The position numbers were made by a program, and so were the translations under genes. Source: JBGPTK01 sp963797765 (GTDB lineage: Bacteria > Acidobacteriota > Terriglobia > Acidiferrales > UBA7541). From it: DNA of 64,000 nucleotides. Positions 35,694 through 46,948 of the stretch are shown here, in pieces (within the stretch, counting starts at the first letter, position 1; the number at the start of each line of letters is the position of its first letter). Under the pieces are notes generated by a model. The model was not told the origin of the DNA. It made no database searches and saw only the letters and a list, made by a program, of their open reading frames with translations. The stretch spans positions 1,922,001 to 1,986,000 of the forward strand of contig CAWCQU010000003.1 in the NCBI GenBank assembly GCA_963797765.1. The letters run 5' to 3'.

Positions 35694-36920
35694 CTAAGCC
35701 GCCTTCCGCTCGAATTTTTCCGCCCAGCGAATTTTACCGGTTGTTTGCATCACGATGAAGAGGGTGAGGATCGCGCCAATCGTGATTGCCAGGCCGGTGT
35801 AGCCTTTGAAGAAGAACGCGTACGAAAACAAGACCAGGTAGCCGAATTGAGCGAACGCCGATTCGAACGCGAAGCGTCTCCCGGCGACTAGCCTCAAATA
35901 GCTCCACACCAAATACATGGACACCGCCGAACAAATCAGGAAGGCCGCGTGGATCGAAATGTGATCCACCAGATAGGCGAGCAATAAATGAAACGCAAAA
36001 AACGCGCAAGCCAAGAAAAAATAGTTCATGGGATGCAGTTCAATTCTCTGCAGCATAGTCAGAATAAAAATCAGAAAGAAAAAGAAGAACAAAGATACCG
36101 GCGCGAAAAAGCTGATCTGCCCGGCGAGCGGGCCGGGCTGCGGCTTTTCCGGCATCTTCAAGCCGATCTCGAAGCCTGACAATAAGTCGCGATACGACCA
36201 GGTGAGGAGCCATCCGTCCGAGGTCTTTTGCTTTTCGCTCGGCGCGAGGGTATTTTGCGGGAAATCGAAGCCGTCGAAATTTGTTTTCAGCCTCAAATTG
36301 AACTGCTTCACTTCGGCGACTTCGTCGCCCAGGTGATAGCGCCAGGTATCCAAACCTTGCGACCGGTAGGCGGCGTGCAAAACAGCGGACTTCCCTGCCG
36401 GAATATTCAGAGTTCCCCTGAGTCCGTCGTCGCTTGTGGTCACTTGCAGAGGCTGATCATCCACGGCGATGATCATGTCGTCATAAATTGCTTCTTTGCT
36501 GGGCAGCTTGAAGACGAAAGTGACGGGCTGATCCCCGGTCGAGGGATTGCGGAATGTGTAGAGTCCGGAAAAAACAACTCTGTAGGTGCTGTACCAGAGA
36601 AGGCCTTTTTGCCGGTACTCCAGTCCTAAATCGACGTTGATCTGGCTGGCTTCGAGCGGCAAGTAAACGCGGGTCTGCAGCTTTTCTAACTTCTTCGAAT
36701 TCTTGTCTCCTTCCCGTACTTCCACCGGCCGTTCCGTGATGAGCTGGTAGCTAGCCGTGGGCGGAGCTTGCGATTGCGGCGCGCCCCAAACCGACTGGAC
36801 GCGGCTATTCAAATTATCGTTGGCCGAGTACGTGCGATACATCAGGGTGCTGCCGAGGGCAACCCAGGCAACAGTGGAGCAAGCAAAGATAAAAACGATC
36901 GCAGCAATTCGTTTGGTCAT
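35694..36920 (-). CDS. CreD-like inner-membrane protein
   Basis: A 408-residue protein. One N-terminal helix is followed by a ~250-residue periplasmic beta-rich part and a cluster of five or six C-terminal helices. The C-terminal text PVSLFFFFFLIF, RIELHPMNYFFLACAFFAFHLL and FSYAFFFKGYTGLAITIGAI matches CreD (formerly Cet), linked in enterobacteria to the CreBC system and envelope integrity. CreD is usually a little over 400 residues, so this is complete. The ATG follows GGAGATC. CreB/CreC are not adjacent here. Confidence 0.85.
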   Translation of the reverse strand: MTKRIAAIVFIFACSTVAWVALGSTLMYRTYSANDNLNSRVQSVWGAPQSQAPPTASYQLITERPVEVREGDKNSKKLEKLQTRVYLPLEASQINVDLGLEYRQKGLLWYSTYRVVFSGLYTFRNPSTGDQPVTFVFKLPSKEAIYDDMIIAVDDQPLQVTTSDDGLRGTLNIPAGKSAVLHAAYRSQGLDTWRYHLGDEVAEVKQFNLRLKTNFDGFDFPQNTLAPSEKQKTSDGWLLTWSYRDLLSGFEIGLKMPEKPQPGPLAGQISFFAPVSLFFFFFLIFILTMLQRIELHPMNYFFLACAFFAFHLLLAYLVDHISIHAAFLICSAVSMYLVWSYLRLVAGRRFAFESAFAQFGYLVLFSYAFFFKGYTGLAITIGAILTLFIVMQTTGKIRWAEKFERKAA

Positions 36921-37219
36921 CGAGAGATCTCCGTTCCCTAGAATTCCGCCGCTCCCCCACGATAGGGCCGGAAACCTCTTGTTGTAAAGTACTTTATTTT
37001 TGCAAGTACTTCTATAGCAATGCTTCGGCTCTCGTCAAAGAATGTACAGCCGTGCGATTGAGCGGCGCGTTGTGGCGTTCACTACGGATAAATGGCGGCG
37101 TTGCTCGTGATTCCCCGCTGCGCCCGTAATGACAGCGGGTGTGGGGCGCAAAGTAGTGCCAAGAGCCTGCTCCAGAGAACGCTCCATTGTTTCGTTCACT
37201 GGATGGGCCGCTTTCTTTC
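36921..37219. other. Intergenic stretch with one hairpin
   Basis: A 300-bp region between the CreD-like and KdpD genes. It holds a 7-bp hairpin (CCCGCTG 37114-37120 with CAGCGGG 37133-37139) within a sequence resembling the GATTCC...AATGAC intergenic repeats. No gene is seen. Confidence 0.45.
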
Positions 37220-38344
37220 CTAGTCGGGCTCTTGAGTGACGATGTGGACGTCCACAGCGGGGGCGTTGCGCAGGAAACGGTTGATGGCACTCATGTAAAG
37301 GATCTTGCGCCAACCTTCCATGGCGGAACGGCCGAAGATTACCTGGGTGATGTGTCTGTCGCGGACAAACGCGGCAGTGGCTTTGGCAATGTTGGAGTCT
37401 TTTAGCCGGACCACCTTTGCGCCGAGGGTTTCGGCGAATTGCAGATTGGCTTCCAGTGTTTTCTGTTCCTTGATCTTGGAATCGCCCCCGCTGTCTACGT
37501 GAACGGCGTAAAGTTCGGCGTCCATTCGACGGGCCATGCGCGCCGAGCGGGCGATCAGGTATTGGGCCCGGGGATTGGCGCTGACGCAAACCGCGATTCG
37601 TTCCCGGACGGGCCAAGTGGCCTGGATATCTTTTTCTTCCATGTACGTTTCCAGGCTACGGTCGACCTGCTCGGCCACCTGGCGAAGCGCCAATTCGCGA
37701 AGGGCAATCAAATTGCCGCGGCGGAAAAAATTCTTCAGCGATTGCTCCACTTTCTCCGTACCGTAAATGTCTCCCCTCTTCATGCGGTTCTGAAGTGCTT
37801 CGGGAGTCAAATCGACCATCACCGTTTCCGCGGCCATCAACATCACCCAATCCGGCACGGTTTCGCGCACGGAGATTCCAGTGATGGTGCGGACGGTGGG
37901 GGCAATGCTTTCGATATGCTGGATATTGACGGTAGAAATCACATCGATTTTCGCGTCGAGAAGCTCGAGAATATCCTCGTAGCGCTTGCGATGTTTGCTG
38001 CCGGGAATATTGGTGTGGGCGAGTTCATCGACCACCACCACCTGGGGACGCCGTGCCAAGATGGCATCCACGTCCATTTCTTCAAAGAGGGTTCCCTTGT
38101 ATTCGATCTTTCGGCGCGGTACGGTCTCAAGCTGTGTGGCTAGTTCCTCAATGCCTTTTCGGCCGTGGCTCTCCACCACTCCTGCGACTACATCTTCGCC
38201 GCGGCTATGCCGGCGAATGGCCTCGCTGAGCATACTGTAGGTCTTGCCGACGCCAGGGGCATAGCCCAGGAAGAGCTTCAGGCTGCCTTTCGTTTTTTCT
38301 TGCGGAGAGGCCTCCGCGAGCCATTGCTCAGGAGTCTTAGGCAT
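37220..38344 (-). CDS. kdpD: KdpD N-terminal sensor protein (KdpD + USP domains, no kinase)
   Basis: A 374-residue protein equal to the cytoplasmic N-terminal third of KdpD. The KdpD domain has a Walker-A-like GYAPGVGKT (27-35, Lys34) and VVVDELAHTN. A universal-stress-protein domain follows from about residue 245 (IAVCVSANPRAQYLIARSARMA, in parts), which in other KdpD proteins binds c-di-AMP. The membrane and kinase domains are absent: they are encoded by the divergent gene 51 bp away. The protein probably reports K+ stress to that kinase. Confidence 0.92.
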   Translation of the reverse strand: MPKTPEQWLAEASPQEKTKGSLKLFLGYAPGVGKTYSMLSEAIRRHSRGEDVVAGVVESHGRKGIEELATQLETVPRRKIEYKGTLFEEMDVDAILARRPQVVVVDELAHTNIPGSKHRKRYEDILELLDAKIDVISTVNIQHIESIAPTVRTITGISVRETVPDWVMLMAAETVMVDLTPEALQNRMKRGDIYGTEKVEQSLKNFFRRGNLIALRELALRQVAEQVDRSLETYMEEKDIQATWPVRERIAVCVSANPRAQYLIARSARMARRMDAELYAVHVDSGGDSKIKEQKTLEANLQFAETLGAKVVRLKDSNIAKATAAFVRDRHITQVIFGRSAMEGWRKILYMSAINRFLRNAPAVDVHIVTQEPD

Positions 38345-38395
38345 GTGCTCTATTCTCAGTTACGACCAGCCAGAAAGCTAGGCTAGAATGACAGC

Positions 38396-39844
38396 GTGCA
38401 AGAACCGCTACTGGCGCGGATTTTCCGATTTGTAGCCGCACTAGCCGTGGTGTTTGCGATCGTCTTTTTCTACCACAAAATCCTGCCTGTCAACTCCACA
38501 ACCGTGGCACTGACGCTGGTTCTTGCCATTCTGGCGGCATCCACAGCTTGGGGGATCGCTGTAGCTGTGTTCATGTCCGTCATATCAATGCTGGCATTCA
38601 ATTTCTATTTTCTCCCCCCGGTGGGAACACTGACGATTTCGGATCCGCAGAACTGGGTGGCGCTGTTCGTGTTCCTGGCAGTTTCGGTGATGGCCAGTCA
38701 TCTCTCGTCGAGCGCGCGGCGGCGAACAGCGGAAGCCTCCTCCCGAAGGCGGGAAGTGGAAAAGCTCTACGCATTCAGCCAAGTATTGCTCGAGACGGGA
38801 AACGTAATCGAATTGCTGAACCGGATTCCCTCGCGGATTGTCGATTCATTCGAAGTGGGAGCTGCGGCGCTTTACCTCGACGGCAAGCAGAAGGTCTACC
38901 GTTCGGGGCCGGCAATTCCTCAACTGGATTTGGAGAGGCTGAAGGCGGTGGTGGCGCGCGAGGAGCCGGTGATTGACGAAGCGGCCAGCTTGTCGTTTGT
39001 TCCCGTGCGGATGGGACTCCGGCCATTCGGGAGCCTTGGGATTTCGGGAGCAGTGCTTTCGAGGCAGACGCTGGAAGCACTGGGCAACTTGATTGCGGTG
39101 GCGATGGAACGCGCGCGGGCTGTGGAACAATTGGGACAGGCCGAGGCGGCGCGTGAGGGAGAGCGGCTGCGAACCGCACTGCTGGATTCGGTGACTCATG
39201 ATCTGAGAACGCCGCTAACTTCGATCAAGGCTGCCGTGACGACGTTGCTTTCGAACCCGGCGTTGAAAGATGAACAGCGGCAGGAATTGTTGACAGTCAT
39301 CAATGAAGAATCGGATCGCCTGAACCGGCTGGTGGGCGAAGCCGCAGAGATGGCTCAACTGGATGCGGGAGAGGTGGAACTCAGGCTCGAGCCGCAGCGG
39401 ATTGAAGATGTAATTTCCGCGGCGCTGACGCAATGCAAAAGCGTCCTGGGCAATCGAAGCATTGAATTAAACCTGCCGCAGGACCTTCCGCGAGTGCGGG
39501 TGGATCTTCCGAAGGTGAAGGAAGTGCTGGTTCATTTGCTTGAAAATGCGAATCAATATTCACCGTTGGACCAGCCCATCACGATCAGTGCGGAATATAC
39601 TGGAGATTTTGTGGCTACCAGCGTGGCGGATCGTGGCACGGGCATCGGCGTTCCCGAACAAAGCCTGGTGTTCGAGAAGTTTTATCGAGGGAGAGACCAG
39701 AGATACACCGTACAAGGAACCGGGATGGGACTGCCCATCGCCAAGGCGATTGTCGAGGCACATGGCGGCTCGATCAGCGTCACCAGCCAGTTGGGACACG
39801 GTTCCGTTTTTACTTTTAATCTTCCGATCTATCGAGGTCGCTGA
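38396..39844 (+). CDS. KdpD-type histidine kinase (DUF4118-GAF-HisKA-HATPase)
   Basis: A 482-residue membrane kinase with three or four helices in the first ~100 residues (the DUF4118 region of KdpD), a GAF-like domain (about 130-240), HisKA with His268 (DSVTHDLRTPL) and a HATPase_c domain with LLENANQYS and GTGMGL. It corresponds to the C-terminal two thirds of KdpD. The start is GTG at 38396. It is divergent from the KdpD N-terminal gene and kdpE follows 8 bp after its stop. Confidence 0.92.
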   Translation: MQEPLLARIFRFVAALAVVFAIVFFYHKILPVNSTTVALTLVLAILAASTAWGIAVAVFMSVISMLAFNFYFLPPVGTLTISDPQNWVALFVFLAVSVMASHLSSSARRRTAEASSRRREVEKLYAFSQVLLETGNVIELLNRIPSRIVDSFEVGAAALYLDGKQKVYRSGPAIPQLDLERLKAVVAREEPVIDEAASLSFVPVRMGLRPFGSLGISGAVLSRQTLEALGNLIAVAMERARAVEQLGQAEAAREGERLRTALLDSVTHDLRTPLTSIKAAVTTLLSNPALKDEQRQELLTVINEESDRLNRLVGEAAEMAQLDAGEVELRLEPQRIEDVISAALTQCKSVLGNRSIELNLPQDLPRVRVDLPKVKEVLVHLLENANQYSPLDQPITISAEYTGDFVATSVADRGTGIGVPEQSLVFEKFYRGRDQRYTVQGTGMGLPIAKAIVEAHGGSISVTSQLGHGSVFTFNLPIYRGR

Positions 39845-39852
39845 CCGCACCC

Positions 39853-40572
39853 GTGAATTCCCAAACTATCCTAGTGGCGGACGACGAGCCGCAGATTCGC
39901 CGTGTGATGCGGACGGTTTTAGCCGCCCAGGGTTACACCGTGGTGGAAGCGCACGATGGAGTAGAGGCGCTGGAACTTTTGCGCAAAGAACGCGCGGACC
40001 TGATCCTGCTCGATGTAAACATGCCCCGACTGGATGGCTTGGCGGCGTGCCGCGAAATCCGCCGGAGCAGCGATGTGCCGATCATCATGCTGACTGTGCG
40101 CAATTCGGAGCATGACAAGGTAGCAGCGCTCGATGCCGGGGCTGACGACTATGTTGTGAAGCCATTCGGCGTGGAGGAACTACTGGCGCGGATTCGGGCG
40201 GCGCTTCGCCGTTCGGCTACGGTGGAATCCATTCCAGCAATAAAATTGAAGGACTTGGGAATCGATTTCGACCGGCGTGAAGTGACCGTGAATGGTGAAA
40301 CGGTTCGCCTGACTCCCAAGGAATTCGATTTGCTTCGCTTGCTGGTCTGCAATAAAGGAAAAGCCGTGGCGCACCGGCGATTGCTGCAGGCCGTATGGGG
40401 ACCGGATTATGGCGAAGAGACGGAATACTTGCGCGTGTTCATCAATCAATTGCGCAAGAAAATCGAGCCTGATCCAAGCCACCCACGCTACATCAAGACT
40501 GACCCGTGGGTTGGATACCGGTTTGAAATCCCCGCCGACCCGCAGACCGGGCGCAGCAGTTCCAAGCGGTGA
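39853..40572 (+). CDS. kdpE: Response regulator KdpE
   Basis: A 239-residue OmpR-family regulator: receiver domain with Asp54 (LLDVNMP) and KPFGVEELLARIRAALRR, then a winged helix ending KIEPDPSHPRYIKTDPWVGYRF (in parts), typical of KdpE. GTG start. It is encoded with the KdpD-type kinase and convergent with kdpC, so it very probably activates the kdp transporter operon when K+ is limiting. Confidence 0.92.
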   Translation: MNSQTILVADDEPQIRRVMRTVLAAQGYTVVEAHDGVEALELLRKERADLILLDVNMPRLDGLAACREIRRSSDVPIIMLTVRNSEHDKVAALDAGADDYVVKPFGVEELLARIRAALRRSATVESIPAIKLKDLGIDFDRREVTVNGETVRLTPKEFDLLRLLVCNKGKAVAHRRLLQAVWGPDYGEETEYLRVFINQLRKKIEPDPSHPRYIKTDPWVGYRFEIPADPQTGRSSSKR

Positions 40573-40593
40573 CAGCAGCCCTCTCGCAGCAAT

Positions 40594-41181
40594 TCACTTT
40601 CCGCCTTCTTTTTTCGGATAGCGCGCATCGAGATCGAGGTTCAGTTCCAGCACATTTACGCGCGGTTCGCCCAGAAATCCAAGCTGGCGTGGCTCGGTGT
40701 GTTGATTGACCATCGATCGGAGTTGGCTTTCGTCGATTCCCCGCTCGCGGGCGACGCGAGGAATTTGAAATTCAGCAGCGGCGGGGGAAATGTCTGGATC
40801 GAGGCCGGAGCCGGAAGTCGTGACTAGATCAACTGGGATCGCGGCACTGGGGTTTTCGCGATGAAGCGTTTCCACGTCGCCGTTGACACGATCGAGAAGA
40901 GCTTTGTTGGTGGGCGCCAGATTCGAGGCGGAAGACGACGAAGAATCATATCCTGCCGGTCCAGCGGCCGACGGCCGAGGATGAAAATAAGCCGTAGCGG
41001 AAAATGGCTGGCCAATCAGGCGCGAGCCAATTGTTTTTCCGCCGGCTTGGATTAAGCTTCCATTCGCCTGGCGCGGGAACAGCACTTGCGCCAGTCCTGT
41101 GACGACCAGGGGATATACGATTCCGAGAAGCACGGTCGTCGCCAGAGTCATCCAGATGGAGATAAGCAGGTTTTTTTTCAT
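40594..41181 (-). CDS. kdpC: K+-transporting ATPase subunit KdpC
   Basis: A 195-residue protein with one N-terminal helix (ISIWMTLATTVLLGIVYPLVV, in parts) and the family blocks GSRLIGQPF, YFHPRPSAAG, SGSGLDPDISPAAA and ARERG. It stabilises the KdpFABC complex and helps ATP binding by KdpB. The gene starts 7 bp after kdpB ends. Confidence 0.96.
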   Translation of the reverse strand: MKKNLLISIWMTLATTVLLGIVYPLVVTGLAQVLFPRQANGSLIQAGGKTIGSRLIGQPFSATAYFHPRPSAAGPAGYDSSSSSASNLAPTNKALLDRVNGDVETLHRENPSAAIPVDLVTTSGSGLDPDISPAAAEFQIPRVARERGIDESQLRSMVNQHTEPRQLGFLGEPRVNVLELNLDLDARYPKKEGGK

Positions 41182-41188
41182 AAGTCCC

Positions 41189-43240
41189 TCACGCCAGCCC
41201 GATTCGCGTAATGATCATGTCAATCAACTTGATGCCGAGAAATGGCGCGATCACGCCGCCCAATCCGTAAATCAGCAAATTGCGCCGCAGCAATGCTTCC
41301 GCACCCAGTGGACGGTAACGCACGCCTCTTAGGGCCAGTGGCACTAGAGCAATGATAATCAGCGCGTTGAAAATCACCGCGGAGAGAATGGCGGATTCCG
41401 GAGTCTTCAGAGCCATTACGTTCAACACGTTCAACTGGGGAAAGGCCACCGCAAACATGGCCGGAATAATCGCGAAATATTTTGCCACATCGTTGGCCAC
41501 GGAGAATGTGGTCAGCGCTCCGCGAGTGATTAACAATTGCTTGCCGATTTCGACCACCTCGATCAATTTGGTGGGATTGGAATCGAGGTCCACCATGTTG
41601 CCGGCTTCCTTGGCCGCCTGAGTGCCAGCATTCATCGCCAGGCCTACGTCGGCTTGTGCCAGAGCAGGTGCGTCATTGGTGCCGTCGCCCGTCATGGCGA
41701 CGAGTTTGCCCTTGGCCTGTTCGCGGCGAATCAAGGCGAGCTTGTCTTCGGGCTTGGCCTGCGCGAGAAAATCGTCCACTCCTGCTTCGCGTGCGATGGC
41801 TGCAGCCGTCAAAGGATTGTCTCCGGTAATCATCACCGTGCGGATACCCATGGCGCGCATTTGATCGAACCGCTCACGGATGCCGCCTTTAACTATATCC
41901 TTCAGGTAGATCACTCCCATCACGCGCCGATCCTCGGCAACTAGCAAAGGAGTCCCGCCGCTATTCGAAATCCCCCTGACAATATCTTCCACTTCCTTGG
42001 CGATTCCATTTCCGCTCTTGGAGACATATTCGGCGATGGCAATCGGGGCGCCTTTTCGAATTTCGCGGCCATCCAGATCAACGCCCGACATGCGCGTGGT
42101 CGCTGAGAAAGGAATGAAGGTGGCTGTTACGGTGGACAAGTCGCGTCCACGCAAACCGTATTTCTCCTTGGCCAGCACGACGATGGACCGGCCTTCCGGA
42201 GTTTCATCGGCCAGCGATGCGAGTTGGGCCGCGTCCGCGAGATCGGTTTCTTTCACGCCCGGCGCCGGGATAAATTCGGTCGCTCGGCGGTTTCCGAGGG
42301 TAATAGTGCCAGTCTTGTCGAGAAGAAGTATGTCCACGTCACCGGCTGCTTCCACTGCCCTCCCCGACATTGCCAGAACATTTCTTTGCACCACGCGATC
42401 CATCCCCGCTATACCGATGGCGGAGAGCAATCCTCCAATGGTGGTGGGAATCAGGCAAACCAGCAGGGAGACCAGCACGAATATGGATTGCGGCGCACCC
42501 GAATAGATGGCGATCGGCTGCAGAGTGACTACCGCCAACAAAAAGATGATAGTCAGCCCCGCCAGCAGGATATTCAACGCGATCTCATTCGGCGTTTTCT
42601 GGCGTTCGGCTCCCTCCACCATCTTAATCATGCGGTCGAGAAATGTTTCTCCCGGATTCGACGTGATTTTAATGGTGATTTCATCGGAGAGGACTCGAGT
42701 CCCTCCAGTAACGGCGGAACGGTCGCCACCCGATTCTCGAATTACCGGAGCTGATTCGCCAGTGATGGCCGATTCATCCACGGACGCGACGCCCACTACC
42801 ACCTCGCCATCTCCAGGAATGAATTCGCCCGTCTTCACGACTACCAGATCGCCGGCGCGCAGCTTAGAGCTAGAAACAGTCTCCAATTCTCCGTCGGCCA
42901 GCATGCGCCGAGCCATTGTCTCCGCCCGCGCTTTTCGCAGAGTATCGGCTTGGGCCTTCCCGCGGCCTTCGGCCATGGCTTCCGCGAAATTGGCGAAGAG
43001 AACCGTGAACCAGAGCCAAAGAGTGATCTGCAAGGCAAAACTGAACCCAGGAAGGCGATGGTACGTATTCCAAATCAGCTCGACCGTGGTAAGGAAGGCG
43101 CCGATTTCCACCACGAACATCACCGGATTCTTCATCAATGTACGGGGATTCAGCTTCACAACGGAATCCCACAGCGCCCGGGTGACAATTCCACCGGTCC
43201 AGAGTGATTTTTTTGCGCTCTTCGAAGTTGGTTGCGGCAT
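41189..43240 (-). CDS. kdpB: K+-transporting ATPase subunit KdpB
   Basis: A 683-residue P-type ATPase of the KdpB class. The phosphorylated Asp308 lies in DKTGTITLGNR. TGESAPV (actuator domain), MTGDGTNDAPALAQADVG (hinge) and seven membrane helices are all present, with no change in key residues seen. It couples ATP hydrolysis to K+ transport through KdpA. It follows kdpA after 3 bp. Confidence 0.97.
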   Translation of the reverse strand: MPQPTSKSAKKSLWTGGIVTRALWDSVVKLNPRTLMKNPVMFVVEIGAFLTTVELIWNTYHRLPGFSFALQITLWLWFTVLFANFAEAMAEGRGKAQADTLRKARAETMARRMLADGELETVSSSKLRAGDLVVVKTGEFIPGDGEVVVGVASVDESAITGESAPVIRESGGDRSAVTGGTRVLSDEITIKITSNPGETFLDRMIKMVEGAERQKTPNEIALNILLAGLTIIFLLAVVTLQPIAIYSGAPQSIFVLVSLLVCLIPTTIGGLLSAIGIAGMDRVVQRNVLAMSGRAVEAAGDVDILLLDKTGTITLGNRRATEFIPAPGVKETDLADAAQLASLADETPEGRSIVVLAKEKYGLRGRDLSTVTATFIPFSATTRMSGVDLDGREIRKGAPIAIAEYVSKSGNGIAKEVEDIVRGISNSGGTPLLVAEDRRVMGVIYLKDIVKGGIRERFDQMRAMGIRTVMITGDNPLTAAAIAREAGVDDFLAQAKPEDKLALIRREQAKGKLVAMTGDGTNDAPALAQADVGLAMNAGTQAAKEAGNMVDLDSNPTKLIEVVEIGKQLLITRGALTTFSVANDVAKYFAIIPAMFAVAFPQLNVLNVMALKTPESAILSAVIFNALIIIALVPLALRGVRYRPLGAEALLRRNLLIYGLGGVIAPFLGIKLIDMIITRIGLA

Positions 43241-43243
43241 GGA

Positions 43244-45016
<1,773 letters not shown>

Positions 45017-45018
45017 GA

Positions 45019-45105
45019 CTAGAACTTCTCCGGCCACAGCAAAGCCGTGACCAAGTATCCGAGAACCAAAACGCAAATCGCCAGAAGCAACACCGTTGCC
45101 AACAT
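45019..45105 (-). CDS. kdpF: KdpF, 28-residue membrane subunit
   Basis: A single hydrophobic helix ending in GYLVTALLWPEKF, the signature of KdpF. It stabilises the KdpABC complex. The TAG stop is followed after 2 bases by the ATG of kdpA, confirming the operon order kdpF-A-B-C. Confidence 0.93.
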   Translation of the reverse strand: MLATVLLLAICVLVLGYLVTALLWPEKF

Positions 45106-45119
45106 AATCGAGAACTCCC

Positions 45120-45206
45120 TTAGTTGAGCTTCTCGCAGGCGTAGACGTATGCGAGGCTCACCACAAAGAAAACCGCCGTGACTGTGACAAACAGAGTGTC
45201 CATCAT
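45120..45206 (-). CDS. Unnamed 28-residue membrane peptide heading the kdp operon
   Basis: Encodes MMDTLFVTVTAVFFVVSLAY followed by VYACEKLN: one hydrophobic helix with a short charged tail, 14 bp upstream of kdpF on the same strand. AAGGA lies about 9 bases before the ATG. Similar small single-helix genes occur at this place in other kdp operons. It may be an extra small subunit or assembly factor of KdpFABC, but no function is established. Confidence 0.7.
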   Translation of the reverse strand: MMDTLFVTVTAVFFVVSLAYVYACEKLN

Positions 45207-45271
45207 ACTTGGTTCATCCTTCTTAAAGGACCGCGCGGCCGTCTATCTTGGCAGCCGGCCGCTTCTGCCCT

Positions 45272-46948
45272 CTAGAATTTCACGAGCAAGGCCAACGTGA
45301 TCCGGTTCTCGATCTTGCGCAGATCGGGAGTAAATCCCGGCACCACAGAGCCAGGAGCACCGGTGTTTCCGCCCAGAGGCGTAATGCCGCCCGGCCCAGA
45401 GAAATACGGAACGTTGGCGGCGCGGTGGTTGAATTCGGAGCGGAACGTAATGTATTGGCTGGGCATATAATCCCACGTCGCAGAAACGTCCCATGCCTTG
45501 TATTGGTCACCTGGATTCTCGGTAAAGTATGGCGTTCCGGAAGCTGCCGTAGCGCCATTGATCGGCGGCAGCAGCACCAGGTAACGTCCCGGGTTATTGA
45601 TTTTGCCGCCCCCGAGCGTTAGCCCGTAGCGATCGTTGTCGAACCAAAAGCGGTTGTAGAACATGAAGCCGATGAAGCTCTGCTTGGGCCCTTTCACTGT
45701 ATCGCCAAAGCAGCTTACCCCGCCGCCGTGCTCGCATCCCAAGTCACCGGTGAAAGAAAAGGCCAACTTGTCGAGAAAATTCCCGGGCTTATCGTAATAC
45801 TTGATCTGGATGCTATCGTCGGTGTGGTAGCGCACGCGGCCGGGAGCACCGAGCGCATCCTCTCCCAACGCATACTGATTGCCAAGAACCGAGAGCCAGC
45901 CGTTTGGCCGCCAGAGGAGTTGAAATCCAAAACCAGGCCGGCTGTTGAAGCGGCCGTAAGACTGCCACCCGTTGACAAACCAGGGCTCAATCTTCAAATG
46001 TTCCGTCGGATAAATCTGGATGCGAACGCCGTTGAAAAACCACGGAGTATTGGAAGAAACATAAGATGGCTGATAGGCCCAATTGTCAAAGTTGTAGTAG
46101 CTGAACAAGCCGACGTAGGACATGAAGATTCCGGCATCCACGTTGATCCCGTGCAGCACATTGAAATGATAGCCACCGTAGGCTTCCGAGATATATCGAT
46201 AGGCGCCGTCGAGATCCCACTGGCCGCGGGCGGCGCTGGCATCGTTGCGCGGGGTTGTCACTGAATACATTCCAAATTGCGTCATCAAGCGAGCGCGCAC
46301 ATTGTCATAGTGAAAATCGCCGCCGACTCCTAACTGAGTTAACTGAAACTCTTTGGAGCGAAAGATTTCGCTCGACCCGCCGATGGTGTCGTCCTTGGGA
46401 TTATTGAAATCGTAGACGTAGTCAACGTCGGCGCGGATTTCCGGCGTGAAAAATTTTGTATCCATCGGCACTTCTTTTGTGCGGGGATTGCCGTTCAACC
46501 AGGTGAAGTCCGCAAAGGCGAAAGGCGCCGCCTTGGCCGGCTTGGCTGGCTTCGTATCAACTGAGGCGGTCTTGATCGGTGGAGCTGCTTCCGGCGAAGC
46601 AGGCGGAGTGAACGCCGCCGGGTTTACCGCATTTGCTGGAGCTCCCGCGCTTACAGCCGCCGGCTGCTCCTGCGCTTTCTTGTTGCTCAATTCCGCCTCG
46701 AGTTGTTCGATGCGCTTCCGCATCGCATCCAGTTCTTTCTGAATCGCCGAAGGAATTGGCTGCTCCGGAGAAGCCGTAGAGGCACTTGCCGGGACAGTGG
46801 CTGGTGCAGCCGGTGGTGGATTGGCCGGCCCATTACCGCTATTCTGCGCGAAACAAGGATACTGCCAGAGCATCGCGGCTAGAATGCCTACCATGAACGG
46901 ATACTTGCGAGATGAAATAAATTTCGTCACTTGAAAACTAGCGTTCAT
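45272..46948 (-). CDS. Porin-like outer-membrane beta-barrel protein
   Basis: A 558-residue protein with a signal peptide (about residues 15-35, ending PCFAQ). A Pro/Ala-rich linker carries a short coiled coil (ELDAMRKRIEQLEAELSNKK) like those that hold some porins to peptidoglycan. The rest is rich in aromatic beta strands and ends in LALLVKF, with the C-terminal Phe used for outer-membrane insertion. ATG 46948 follows AAGGGC. Position upstream of kdp suggests a role in ion entry, which is an inference. Confidence 0.8.
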   Translation of the reverse strand: MNASFQVTKFISSRKYPFMVGILAAMLWQYPCFAQNSGNGPANPPPAAPATVPASASTASPEQPIPSAIQKELDAMRKRIEQLEAELSNKKAQEQPAAVSAGAPANAVNPAAFTPPASPEAAPPIKTASVDTKPAKPAKAAPFAFADFTWLNGNPRTKEVPMDTKFFTPEIRADVDYVYDFNNPKDDTIGGSSEIFRSKEFQLTQLGVGGDFHYDNVRARLMTQFGMYSVTTPRNDASAARGQWDLDGAYRYISEAYGGYHFNVLHGINVDAGIFMSYVGLFSYYNFDNWAYQPSYVSSNTPWFFNGVRIQIYPTEHLKIEPWFVNGWQSYGRFNSRPGFGFQLLWRPNGWLSVLGNQYALGEDALGAPGRVRYHTDDSIQIKYYDKPGNFLDKLAFSFTGDLGCEHGGGVSCFGDTVKGPKQSFIGFMFYNRFWFDNDRYGLTLGGGKINNPGRYLVLLPPINGATAASGTPYFTENPGDQYKAWDVSATWDYMPSQYITFRSEFNHRAANVPYFSGPGGITPLGGNTGAPGSVVPGFTPDLRKIENRITLALLVKF

